64,000 bases of DNA, taken from assembly GCA_030248065.1 (NCBI GenBank), contig JASAMV010003861.1, positions 30,209-94,208 of the forward strand, read 5' to 3'. A program made the translations under genes and the position numbers. How positions within the stretch are numbered: position 1 is the first letter of the stretch; each line of letters opens with the position of its first letter. This document shows positions 1 through 11,300 of the stretch, one piece after another. Origin of the DNA: Rhynchonema sp. JSB1_4. Lineage: Eukaryota; Nematoda; Chromadorea; Monhysterida; Xyalidae. The notes beneath the pieces were generated by a model. The model did no database searches. It saw only the letters and a program-made list of their open reading frames with translations, and was not told where the DNA came from.

Positions 1-231
1 TTTTCTCTTTCTACTCGTTTAGAACGCAGACCATCTTCGAAATCGGGCTCGTGTTGGCGTAGTTATTCTTTATTTTACAGCATTTTCAACGAACACAGAT
101 CCCGAGGCTTTAGCCAGCCTTCACCGGGGGGGGGGGGGGGGTGCGCACAGACTGGAAACCAAATAAACACACCTTCAATACGGAGAGAGTGGCCCTGTAA
201 AAGTTGATTACGAAAAGGTCAAACTGTGTAC
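1..231. other. Left edge, intronic sequence with a poly-G run
   Basis: This stretch lies downstream (minus strand) of the exon ending at 232, whose end looks like a donor (CAG then GTACAC). It is probably intron of the motif-repeat gene that continues off the window. A G homopolymer sits at about 127-141. No coding exon is recognisable. Confidence 0.5.
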
Positions 232-1376
232 CTGCAAATTTGGTATACTTCGATCGAGACGATTATGCAACTCTGTGATCAGCGTATTGCGCTGATCTTC
301 GATGGACATGCGACCGAGTTCTTTGACAGTCCGATACTTCTGCTGCATCAGCAACTGCGCGACGCCAGCAATTTCGACGAGACGTTGGTCGCTCAGACCC
401 TGCAGACTTGATATGCCTGCAATTTTGTAGGACGTACAAGGCGATCCAGATAGGAGGAATGCAACCCTTCTGAACAGCTCCTTCTCTGGGGCGGGTTGAA
501 TTGTTTGACGCGCATTGCATATTTCAAACGAACGAAAAAATTTCTATGGTTTCCATGGTCGGAATTTCATTTGTTTGAACAACATGAAGCAGGAGTTGTG
601 CCACGGACGATGAAAGTTGGTGTCTCTCGGCTCGCCAGAATCATGACAACCATGTCGCAAGACTTTGTTGTCCGAAGCATAGATTTGACTTGGCTCAGCT
701 TCAGTTTAGTCATTTTTACTTAGGATGACACCAACAATGACCTGGTGATGTGTCATGCATCCTATGATACTGTACCACCAAAAATTATTATGGCAATTTC
801 GGAAAAAGCGTACGTTTGATGTGCCACTGTGTGCTGAACGACAGCCAAACAAACACAGGGAATGAGGGCTTCAAACGGCTGCGTTCCTATCTGGGTCACC
901 CGGTGCCGGTATGTGCAGTCGTACGACATTGTCAGTTTTCACATATCACATAGGTAATAGCAAGACAATGTGCATGGGCACGCCTGAATGTTGCGACGTA
1001 AACTGTGATTACTTTGGGCAATCACAATGTCCACGAAAAAAGTGAGATCCGGTGACACAAAGTGACACCACGGACCGTCGCTAAACATGCGATGCTTCGA
1101 TGACCGGAGAGAACAACCTACAGGTCCGCAAAACTAGCCAATGAAGTTGACATTGACATGTATGATCCTCACGTCCCAGCATTCACCGAGCATGGGAATT
1201 TCAGTTCATTCACAGCGCGATCACGCACAAGACTTACTGGCAGTGCTGTGCTTGTGCATCTCAACAATCAGCGTGTTTCGTTTGTCGTCCATCGACATGT
1301 TGTCCAGTTCACTCAAAGTGCGCCATCCACCCAGTAGTAGCGCCTGGCGCAGACTCGTTGGCCGTTCGGCACTCAT
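232..1376 (-). CDS. Motif-repeat protein, 5' part only (continues off left edge)
   Basis: Two minus-strand exons fit together: 1238-1376, starting with an ATG at 1374-1376 and ending in a phase-1 donor (GTAAGT), and 232-416, entered at phase 1 after a TTGCAG acceptor and ending at a phase-0 donor. Each exon holds one copy of the same motif. The first reads LDNMSMDDKRNTLIVEMHKH and the second LGRMSIEDQRNTLITELHNR, each preceded by a short stretch containing RT and a leucine-rich helix. The conserved core is M-S-x-(E/D)-D-x-R-N-T-L-I-x-E-x-H. No signal peptide or membrane segment is seen. I do not recognise the family. More repeats may lie off the left edge. The matching phases and repeated motif make this a real gene; its function is unknown. 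Confidence 0.62.
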
Positions 1377-2444
1377 TGTTGATGTGGAAATCGAAATGGA
1401 CACAGAGTAATTATACGGGAGGAACTTTTAGGCTGCTGCAATGTTTGAAACTCGAAAAAATCCGAATACAGTTTTGACCAAATAATCTGACCAAACGATG
1501 CGTCCGAGACCGATCACAAACTCACACTGACCGGTTGTTGATTTCATGATTCAATGAGAAAGAAATGTATCTGGGGGTCGTCAACCCCTGGTGGCATCGA
1601 CCACAAACAAGAACACCTTTGTCCCATCAATAAGGTCTAAAATTTCTTTTATCGGTTGCCGTGCGAAGCTACACATTCTACTGATAGTGATAACAACATT
1701 AATAATAACTTTTTGCTCTCAACATGGTAACCGTATGTATGTGCACCGTGGACGCACATCAATGAAACTTTGGGTTGAAAAAATATGACAAGATTAATGT
1801 GGGAATGTGCACAAAAAAGGAAATAGAAATGAAAGTTGGAAAGCAGATCAGAAAATTGCAGAACACTTTCTCAAAGCTGACATTATACGCTGAAAATAGC
1901 CGATATCTGATGTAGCTGACCAGAATATTCAAAAATATGAGAGCTTGTGGATTGCACGCTAAACTGGTTAAAGGAAAAAATATAGGATAACAAAATATAA
2001 TGGCAATATAATATCCTACCAGTTTATACATAGAATTCGGTCACAAAAAGTATTGAATAAGTTGAAAAACATAACTAGCGCGGAAATGGAAATATGTAGA
2101 ACAACCTTGTAGAACCTCAAAATGCAATGAAATTGGGGTGAACTCACTAACAATACTACAAATTCTCGAATATGAATAACTAATTTTATTAGATAACCTA
2201 TAGTCAAAGCTCAGTTATATAATACTCGCTCGGTGGAGTGGAGATTGGAATTACTTGTGCAACAACAAAACAAACATTCTGTGGTTCACGTCTCTTATAC
2301 TATGAAACTATGATACAAGTTACATAGATGAGTACAAACTGAACAATTTTGCCTGACAATGACTACAACTATACATTGACTAAATCGATAACCTTTTTCA
2401 AATAATGATTAATCCACCAATCAGTGGTGTTGGGCAGTAGCGAG
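1377..2444. other. Intergenic, AT-rich, nothing recognised
   Basis: Upstream of the motif-repeat gene and downstream of the small membrane-protein gene. Open frames here are short, AT-rich and lack splice-compatible partners. No repeat with clear ends was found. Confidence 0.5.
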
Positions 2445-3147
2445 TCATTCAACCTTGGCGTCGGCAGGCACTTCGTACTTTCGCTTCCGACCAATACGCC
2501 ACTGAAGTTAATGCGAATTTGGCACCACTTGCTTTTTTAGCCGGACCGGACAAGCGTGCACCAAGTTTCAGAATATTGGCGGGAGAATGTTCTGCAGCTC
2601 AGCAATCAACATTCACATTCCTTCATTTATTGATTTGCAGAATCTTCGATCGGAAAACAAAAAAACGCACAACCCTTGCTAATAGTGCCTAAATCGGCAA
2701 AACATGCATCCCTTTCCGTCATAAAATAAAATGAGGCTTGGCACTGTCTTAGCATGTTGCGGGTCATACTGAGGACACTTTGAGCGTTAGGTATGCCACG
2801 AATTCCGATAAGCATTAAAGTGGAACCTAAACCAGAAACGAAGAGCTGTCTGTCACCCCGGGTACAAACTGCTCGACTCAAAAAAATTGCGTCACTAAAC
2901 AGGACACAAGCCGTCACCAAGTGTGACATGACACCAAATCCCACACGATGAAGAAAACTTTATGGGCAACCCTATACGAAAGCAAGTCACCCACCTTGCT
3001 CATCATGGCCACGTCCTCGTCCTGTTCAATACAACATTGCATGATGCACGTGGCACAAATGATGAACACGATGATGAAATATAGCACGAACACCACCACG
3101 AAGCCGAAGTAGTCGTACGGCTCGAGCTCTTGCTTCAGATTCACCAT
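2445..3147 (-). CDS. Small single-pass membrane protein, paralog A
   Basis: Two exons: 2995-3147 (51 codons, ATG at 3145-3147, ending in AMMSK at an AAG|GTGGGT donor) and 2445-2501 (18 codons plus TGA, after a CTTCAG acceptor), both phase 0. The product is 69 residues. Its N-terminus MVNLKQELEP is followed by one long hydrophobic segment at about residues 14-36 (FGFVVVFVLYFIIVFII...), then CCIEQDEDVAMMSK and a basic tail beginning WRIGRKRK. The topology suggests a small integral membrane protein with a charged C-terminal tail; its orientation is not determinable. A close paralog with identical exon lengths and junction lies at 4777-5377 on the same strand. No known family is recognised. Conserved exon lengths, junction phase and the shared W-R-I-G-R start of exon 2 show both are genuine coding sequences. 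Confidence 0.75.
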
Positions 3148-4776
3148 TTCGGATGGGACTGGAAAGAGTATGGGATTGCATTTATTTGCAACTTGGACTG
3201 TAGTGACTTGGACTTGCAACTTGGACTGGACTGAAATTATTTGTCATCGTTTTATTGAGCCGATGAATAGAACTGGATCATTTCTGACTCGGGACAATTT
3301 CGCGTAATGCGTTGTATTCAATACATAGTGAATTGGCGACAAACCAAACACTGTAACCGTTTGCTGGTGGCCAAATATTGATGCTTATCAGCGAGCTACG
3401 CTCTACTGCAAAAACAGCCTTACATAACTTGATTTCTCGTGTAACTAAATTGACTGGAACATCAATCAAAATTGCAGAATTGAAACTGGAAAACACTGAG
3501 TTCCACCACCCCCTATCAGGCCAATCAAAGCGACCACGTTGCTAACATTTCGTTCCACCCGTTGACAAAAATTGGTAAAAAAACTCACTTTTGTGAACGA
3601 GTTCGCACCAATTTGGATCAAAATGACTAGCTGCAGCACCAAACGCTTGCGAATGAGACCTGAAGCCACTTTTTTGCAAAAAAATAAAAAATACCACCGA
3701 TCGATCAGACAGATACAGCCCGAAAATGGGCGATTGGCACGGGAAACAAATAATTATTCCAGATATAAACTTTCATTTTGACGACTTTAATTTTATGCTA
3801 TAATGTACAACGGACTGAGAATAAGGTATCATCACAATATTGGAGCTAATATCAACGTCTTTGACACAGAATCTAAATGCGCAATCTAACATTTATTATC
3901 ACTCAAATCAAAAACTAAACTAAGGACAGTCCTATTTGAGATCAAATGCAAGAAAAAAGCAAAATTATAAGAAATTCAGAGCCTTCGAAAAATCATGGAA
4001 CGAACAACATTGATTTTTCACAAGCGGAATCACATTCAGGAAAAGAAACTAAAAAGAGAAAGAAACCGAGTCTAGGCTGATTTCCAGCCAATAAAATGGG
4101 GCGATAAAAAATATGTGCGACTACAGACGAAAAAAATAATACCTGAACATTATAGCAATGAGACTATTTCAGTTCTGTAAAGCCTGGAACGTAAAGCAAG
4201 TTAAGAGATCAAAGTAACTCAGAAAAAAGTAGTGGAATGCTGAACGAATAATACACAACAAAGGAAGAAAAAGTAAGAAGACCAGACCAGATGAGACAGG
4301 AATATGGAGCACAGGAAAGTATGATAGGCAAGTTTGACGGGAATCTAAGAACACAACCATTATTATTCTAAAAGAGTAAAAAAATCATCTTTGGTGTATT
4401 TAAGTCAATCTCACTGTGGTTCTCAGACCACTACAAACATAAATTGCAACAAAAACTATGATCCCACAAAACGCACAACCCTATACTAAATACCATTGCA
4501 AAACATTCATAAAAATACGTCTTTTCACTGAATTGAATATGCGATAGGCACCTATAGTGAATTTAAAAAAAACATCATTTATCACGCAATACCATCTACA
4601 ATTGCTGCGTTCAGAAACCTTGATGTTATGAGAGAATTAAGGCTTTACATGGTTAAAAACGTGGTTACTCGATGGTTTCGCTGGATGATATCCAAGAATA
4701 AAGCTAGAAAACACGAGGAAAGCTCTCCGAAAGTTGTGCAATTGGCCGTGTTGCCAGGCGCGTTGTGTCGGATCAA
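3148..4776. other. Intergenic between the small membrane-protein paralogs
   Basis: Holds the 5' flank of paralog A and the 3' flank of paralog B. It is AT-rich. Several short open frames exist but none shows splice-compatible neighbours or protein-like composition. I see no promoter element that I would name. Confidence 0.5.
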
Positions 4777-5377
4777 TCAGTCCGAATGAGCATTGTTTTC
4801 GGCGTTTCTGCTGCGTCGACGGCCGATGCGCCACTGGATATACATAAGTTCACAACTTTTCACGTGGTTGGTCCTCCTTTTTTCTGGCATTATTGCACCG
4901 AAGCTTTTCAGGCACACAAAAAAGCTTCGTATTGGTGAAGTCTGTGCCCGGAATATTCACATGAGCCTAAATTCTGAGTGTAAATTGCTGCACCAGGGAA
5001 ATATTGCAAATCCTGATGTCTATTTTACCGCTGGACCGGTTCAAAAGGCACTCCACGTCAGTGTTTGGTTGTGGCAGCAATGTTCGCAAAACAGACGCTG
5101 TTTCAACGCAGGTAGATCAGAACGCCCTGATACGAAATGCGGTACGGTACTGTCTGGCTTGAAAACACCCACCCAACCCCTGATCGAAAAACAGAAGTCC
5201 ACCCACAACCGAACTTCCCCCAACCTTGCTGAGCATAGCAGTGTCTTCGGTGTCCTCAATACAGCACCACATGACGCACGTAATGCAGATGGTAAAGACG
5301 ATTGCGAAATACGTCACGAAAACGACCACGAAACCGGTGTAATCCAGAATGTTGAGCTCTTGCTTCAGGTTAACCAT
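4777..5377 (-). CDS. Small single-pass membrane protein, paralog B
   Basis: Two exons: 5225-5377 (51 codons, ending AMLSK at AAG|GTTGGG) and 4777-4833 (18 codons plus TGA, after an ATCCAG acceptor), phase 0. The 69-residue product starts MVNLKQELN, has one hydrophobic segment at about residues 14-36 (GFVVVFVTYFAIVFTICI), then a cysteine pair and acidic stretch (CCIEDTEDTA), and a basic tail WRIGRRRSRN ending in HSD. It matches paralog A exon for exon and residue for residue through the membrane segment, while the last 10 residues differ completely. The two genes are in tandem about 1.6 kb apart, so this is a local duplication. Family and function are unknown. Confidence 0.75.
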
Positions 5378-6253
5378 ATTTTTTTGATAACTTTTGTTTA
5401 TTTTTTTTTATAAATGGGGACAAGGGCAGTTTTCGGGGATATCTTCTGCCTACCGGGCGTGATCTCAGTCCATTTTGACGACGCAAACCAACAAAATCGC
5501 GGCAGTTTGTGCGGAAACAACGTGCAAATCTTGAAATTGAAAACTAAACAGGACGGACACAAAATAAAAGATTCGGAGCGCACGCTGTCGAGTTAAACAT
5601 CAGCTCGATGGGCCTGGTCGTTATGCTGGAAGTGACGCGTGCACAGACAGGCAGGGGTTGGTTAGACTCGGTTCGGTGCACCGCTGGCTTTTCCTGAAGC
5701 GTGGCGCAGTGGTGGTGTTGGCATAAAAGCACAGCACATGGGCACCACATTCGCAGACACATAGGAGGCAGCTTATCGTGCACTTTGGCGTATTCGTGTT
5801 GTGGCGGTTCCTTTTTCATTTTATCAGCTTTCCTCAGCACACCGAGAATGTCGCTGTGCTTCTGTTGTGCAGCACAGCACCGTATTTTATGGCACGATAA
5901 GAAACCACTGAAATACAAAGATGGTTAGGCATATGCAATGGAACATTGGAGAGTGTAGATAGTGCCCAAAGGACAGGGCACCATGACAGAACATCAGCAA
6001 AACAAACAGGCCTCAAAACGGACCGGAAAAGTTTTTATCATTCCCTCGCATAAAGGTAATAATAATAAATGAAACATGCACCAAAACAAACATTACATAT
6101 TATGCGCAATAACAAATCACTGAATGAAACATCACATATGAAGCTTGCGCCGGATGTTAACTTGAGCGCAGGCCTGGCCTCACACTGTGGTTTTGGTTCA
6201 CAGTGCATCTGGCCTAAACTTGTCCTGCGACAACAACAGCCGGAGCCTGAAGC
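5378..6253. other. 5' flank of paralog B; possible unassigned exon
   Basis: A minus-strand open stretch at about 5600-5910 follows a good acceptor-like ATTTCAG near 5907-5914 and has mixed, cysteine- and histidine-containing composition. No partner exon or family can be given. Otherwise nothing is recognised. Confidence 0.3.
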
Positions 6254-6549
6254 TATAGTCTGTTGACTAAATATCGACATAGTGTTTGTAGCCCCATACA
6301 GTCAAATTTGGAGCGGGTTAGGTAAACACAAATGTTTCACCCTTGTCAACTCCGGCTGCTGGAGTTCAACATTAGCCGTATTGGTTGGATGGCAGACCAC
6401 GTAGTTTTGTGCATACAGAACCACTAATGTTGAATGACAGTAGCCTGAGTTGGCAAGGGTGAAACATTTGTGTTTACCTAACCCGGTCCAAATTTGCCTG
6501 TATGGGGCTACCTACAAACACGATGTCGATATTTAATCAACAGACTATA
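6254..6549. mobile_element. Foldback MITE, about 296 bp
   Basis: Long imperfect inverted repeats close on themselves. The left arm begins TATAGTCTGTTGACTAAATA and includes GTTTGTAGCCCCATACAG, GGGTTAGGTAAACACAAATG and TTTCACCCTTG. The right arm is its reverse complement and ends TCAACAGACTATA. The arms span about 110 bp each with a 70 bp centre. The outer TA on both ends is compatible with a TA target duplication (Tc1/mariner type). No coding capacity. Confidence 0.7.
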
Positions 6550-6646
6550 ACAATTCGAACGTCCAAACGTCAATCACCACACAAGAACACCAAAGTTAGC
6601 AAAACAACAAATGTTTCACAGCCGTCCATATTCTGTCACAACAATC

Positions 6647-7891
6647 TCACCGTTGTTGTGTGCTGAAGGCGGGCAATTCCGAATGTCTAAGTTGCTCAAT
6701 CAGTTGCAGAATGAACATTTGCGTTCGTATTTGAGTCGCATCATCCGTCACGCAGAATCGCGGCACACCAGCCTTTTCGAGCAACGTCTGTTGTTGACGC
6801 ACGAGTTTGTCGATTTCGCCTGATTGTGGGATGAATTGATATTGTAATTTTTGGATTGACAGAAACGGCGACTAAAGATCGACCGTCGAGTCAGCGCCTT
6901 TAGAGATGCTTGAAATGTATTCGCACTGACGACGCTCAGGCGGCGCAGGTCTGGCATGCGAAAACAGGGCGAAACGTTCAAAAGTCAGTATCATATACCA
7001 CTAGGTATAGGCAGCCTCCAGTTTTTTGTCTAGCAGCCCAGCAACCCAGCTCGACCGATCACAAAACTAGACATTGATACAAAACCAAAACAAGAACGAC
7101 CAGAATCCCAAACTCACCCAGCGCCAATCTATCGTTATCAACAATCTGCACAGCACTGTTTGCTTCGAATTCAGCCAGTCTCCCGTGTGCATCTGATGTT
7201 TCACCGGCGGATGATATGCTGTTGCTGTTACTACTTTTCGCTATGTACATTGCACCACTGGCCAGTGCTGCGGCGGCAGTGTCCGACTGTTGGACTGCAT
7301 CTTGTAGACGTTTGCTGAAAAAAATTATGTTTCTTTGGTGATAAGATCAGACATGAAACGAACAACTGAACAAGAGAGTGACGAGCTGCGATATAGCAAC
7401 GACAATGATGTCTTACGGTCAGCCACAAAACTATTGTACTCTTGGTGAATTTTTTTATTTTTCCAATTAGTTTTGGTCACCAAAGCAGGTGATAATCAGC
7501 TTCGCCAAATTTTCTTTGAAAACTTATTTAACGCCAATAAAACATTTCGCAGTCCCTGAACACGTCATTCAAGACGAGAGGGGCCCATCTCGGATCGCTT
7601 CACCTCAAGGCCACATTTTGAGGCACAAAAATTAGTTACCAACCGTTCCTGTTCATGCGCATGCATGAGCGTGTAGCGTTTCTGCGCCAAATCATACTCG
7701 GTGATCTGTTGCAACTCGTACAATTCGCGCACAATTTCAAACAGCCCGGTGTCCAAAACGAGACAGTTGACGATTGAATCAATCAATTGTTGCGTCAGCA
7801 CCTCTTGAGCGGCACCACACACGGTCGATCTGATTGTGCTCAAACGTTTGCTGTATGCAGTGCGACGCGCGCGGACGTCTTTGGTGTTCAT
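6647..7891 (-). CDS. DGCR6: DGCR6 / gonadal (gdl) family protein
   Basis: Three exons join in frame: 7644-7891 (ATG at 7889-7891, phase-2 donor CG|GTTGGT), 7118-7314 (after TTTTTTTCAG, phase-1 donor G|GTGAGT) and 6647-6819 (after AATCAG, TGA at 6647-6649). The product is 205 residues, close to the family's roughly 200-220. Family signatures seen are a block at about residues 45-80 (LDTGLFEIVRELYELQQITE, then a helical QKRYTLMHAHEQER) that resembles the DGCR6 FEIVQxLxEIQxLTE block, and a C-terminal block LLEKAGVPRFCVTDD followed by a leucine-rich helix, as in DGCR6 LEKAGVxxFYVTT. The middle exon (KRLQDAVQQSD..., serine-rich) is divergent. DGCR6 proteins are animal-specific, coiled-coil-rich and poorly understood. 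The gene lies 437 bp downstream of PTCD1 on the same strand. Confidence 0.88.
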
Positions 7892-8328
7892 ATCTGGGCA
7901 GAGAACTGTGGATTTAAAGCTGCGGTGAAATATCAGACAGCCAGGTTTGGGTAGTTCCCATAAGGTTCATTAGTGTTCAAATGCGGAAAGTTGCAAAAGT
8001 AAATGGCTGATACCGCATCTTGAAAAAATTATGAATGGTCATATTCTTGCGATAACAGTATATTTAGAAATATGAAACATCCGCATAGACGGATAGCGCA
8101 GCATAAAATCATCAAACCCGTTTTCAAATAGTGTTCACGAATCTTTTATCATTTTGAGCGTTGCAGCTTGACAAGATTGTACACAATCATTCAGACTGAA
8201 AGGCACAATTGAAAAAATCGACTAGGCGACAAACAGCAACAATAACAGGGCATAATACCTAACAAACTTGTGAAACATGTATAAAGAATAACACAACAGC
8301 TAATATCTAGCGATGTCTAAAATCCGAG
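7892..8328. other. Spacer between PTCD1 and DGCR6
   Basis: AT-rich 437 bp with no exon recognised. It must contain the PTCD1 3' end and the DGCR6 promoter or 5' UTR. An acceptor-like CTGCCCAG lies just upstream of the DGCR6 ATG, so a non-coding 5' exon or trans-splice site is possible. Confidence 0.4.
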
Positions 8329-11300
8329 CTATAAGTCCTTATCCAGTTGCATTAATGTTTCATCATCTACAGCGTTCACCTTCTGTTGCAGTTTCTTGTT
8401 GCTAACTTTTCTTGACCGTTCCTTCATGGTTCTTTGCACCGCTGGTTTTGGTTCCGGTTCCGCAGGCTGAATCTGCGGCTTCCGCTGTTGCGCCGCTTTG
8501 AACCGCAACATGAACACACGATAGGCCTCGCGTTGTTGCAACAGTTTCTCGTCGCTGCCGTGACCTTTCGCCTATAATTCTGGTCAGTTTTAGCCCAGTG
8601 TCACGGCCAAGTTACATAGTTCTTGGGCCAAAGGGACTTCAAACCAAATCTGTTCGTGTGAGGCACTCACCTCTAACGCAGTTGATAACGACCGTTTCGG
8701 AATCAGATTCAAGAACTTCGATGAGTTTGTGAGTTTTGTTCAGGTCATACAGCAAGCGCCACATCATACATCGTAACCATATAAAAGTGACCCCCAAAAA
8801 CAAAACGCATGTATAAACGAACAAGATCTGGCAGCCTCTCAACTCATGCATACCTTGCGATCTGCTATCACAAACAATCAAGGACAAAGCCAAACCCAAT
8901 CCACATTCACCAACCTCAGCGTTGGCCACATATTCCTGAAACCTTCGCGCAAACTTCTCCACGACGAACGTCATGCTTTTGAGCGGAATGACTTTGTCCT
9001 CAATCATACAACTGAGCACCCAATTTGCCCACTGGAAATCTCGCAACACCAACGGCACTCGCAGCATTGCTTCGTACACGTGGATATTGGGTCGAAGCTC
9101 GAGATTCTGGAAACAAACTGAATTCGGTCAGGTTCAACGGTAAAAACTTGTCGACCGGCAAAATAATCACGTCAAAGAATGTTTCACCTATCGTGTAAAC
9201 ATGCCACGGCGAAAGCGCAATAATGGTCAGCCTCTGTGCCAACAACAACAATAATAAAAAAATCCAAAATCATGCAGAAGAATGTTTTGCTAATCGTCTA
9301 AACACGAAATCACGGCTGCGAGGAATACTTCTTTCCCTTCGTGCCTGCAGAAAAACGAAAGCATAAAAACACAAAATCCAAAGACCAACCCTCATCAAAT
9401 TCACCAACTCCTGCGCATGCGCATGTGTGCGTGCGGTCGGCGCTAGTGCGCTAATCGTGTAAATATCGGGTGTGACCACGTGCGGCAACATTGCGTCCAA
9501 AACATCAAGCGCTCCGTGATAATCACGATCAAAATGCGCCTTTCGCCTGATCAGGACGTTGAAAAACGACGTATCAACACGAATCTGGTGCTTTTCGGCC
9601 AATTTTAATAGTTCGTTGACGTTGTCGGGTGTGCACGTCATCATACCACCGGCCTGCGAGTAGTTTTAAAAAAAGATAAGCAGTTTTTCGTCAAACAAAT
9701 TCTGTGACAAATCTGGGCCAATCTACGGAATAGGAAATGCTCAGCCGTCGTCAGCAGCCGGAACGGACAAAGAATTAGCGGAGTGCAGCATAATTCAGGT
9801 TTCGGTAAGGTTTATTATTCAATTGGTGGACTTCCCAATCTGAAGAACCCCATTTTCAACGCAAAGGACCCATCATAAACGGTCAATTGACAACGAAGTT
9901 TTTATTGACGTTTATACAGAACTTGAAATTTTCGATGCAACTGTGATATCAAAAACTCGAAACAGTTTGCATCAACGATTTTTTTATCTCTCACCTGCGT
10001 GATAAACTGCAGCGTCGGGTTAATCTGATGTTTGTAGAGCACTTGCGTGAGGCCTTGCACCCCGACGCCAAACACGCAACGGAACCTGCCAGAAGCCGAA
10101 TTCAGTTGTTTGGCATTCAGCTCAGTCCCATGCTTTGAAGCATCAGCCACTCCGAACACGGACGGTAGTGAAACATCTGTTGCCTGATTCTGGGTCGGGG
10201 GTTGACGATGCGACACGAACGAACGCGCGGGCGGACGACGGCCGGCCGTGCTGTGTATAGTTGGAGATTTTCTCTTAATTTTTATTTCTATCCTCCTTCT
10301 GGTGTCTTCAGGGTGAACTCCGTAATCCCGCTCCCTCCATGTTTATAATGATCAACAGTTTAGCTCGATCTGGATACGAGACTCTACTTACATGATCATG
10401 AGAGACGACGCATCTACTTACATGCTCCTTAGGGACTTTTCAGGGGCAATTAGTGCCAGAATTCAGGCAATTTCGTGCGCTTTAGGTGCCAAAATGGAAA
10501 ATTCTGCGGCTTATTTTAGGATCTCAATATTTGGGTGGAGACGGAGGTTTTTGTCACAAATAACAGTCGAAATACTCAACAAACTGTCTAGAAAATCCTA
10601 CTCTACTCTTCAGTTCAGTCATACATTGTCAGTACTAATCAAACAAAACCCGTGTGTCCCGCCCTGAGTGACCAAGCAAGCACGAAAGCAAGCACACACT
10701 GAAACCAGAGAAAACCACCAACTCATTGCTTTTCTGGGCAGCTATGGTTTCCAACTGATCCACCCAGTACGTTATCGGCGTGTACGACCCTTCGTCGTCG
10801 TTCAATCGCGGTTGCGGTTCGGACAGAAGCGGTAATGAAACGGGCAGGTCTGGTTCGGGAACGGCTGCTGGTTGGGATGTTGTGCCACTAGATTGGAGAC
10901 GATTGAAAATCTGAAACAAAATATGCAATTCAGTTGCATACTGCGCTCTACCAGGCCAGCATAACAATAATTATTACATGACATGTAATAATTATTGTAG
11001 TCAATTAGAGAGCTGCCACTTTTCTTTTTCAGGCACGATATGCTGACGCTATTGCCCGGCAGTGCGCTCACGAACATTTCTGACATCAGTGAAGCATTTT
11101 TGAAATTAACGCGTGAATGTGTGACAAACAATATCCTGAACATTCACCGTCATCAAGCTCACTGGGTAACTTTCCTCGCAAAACATGCCCGACCGCCAGA
11201 ATTTCACAATTGGTATAGGAAGATCATCTTAGCCAACATACCCGCATGGCACATGAAACCGACTGGTTCGGGATCGGGACCAAATCCTTCGCTTTCCCGC

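Noticed and set aside
4793..5413. A 206-codon open frame on the plus strand
   Set aside because: It runs antisense across both exons and the intron of small membrane-protein paralog B. The minus-strand model has a duplicated counterpart with identical exon lengths, so the plus frame is a shadow.
8639..8800. Extra PTCD1 exon or extension (LYDLNKTHKLIEVLE) with a good GTGAGT donor
   Set aside because: Joining exons 8915-9106 and 8329-8571 directly matches PTCD1 length in this region, and no acceptor is clear. It is kept only as an alternative.
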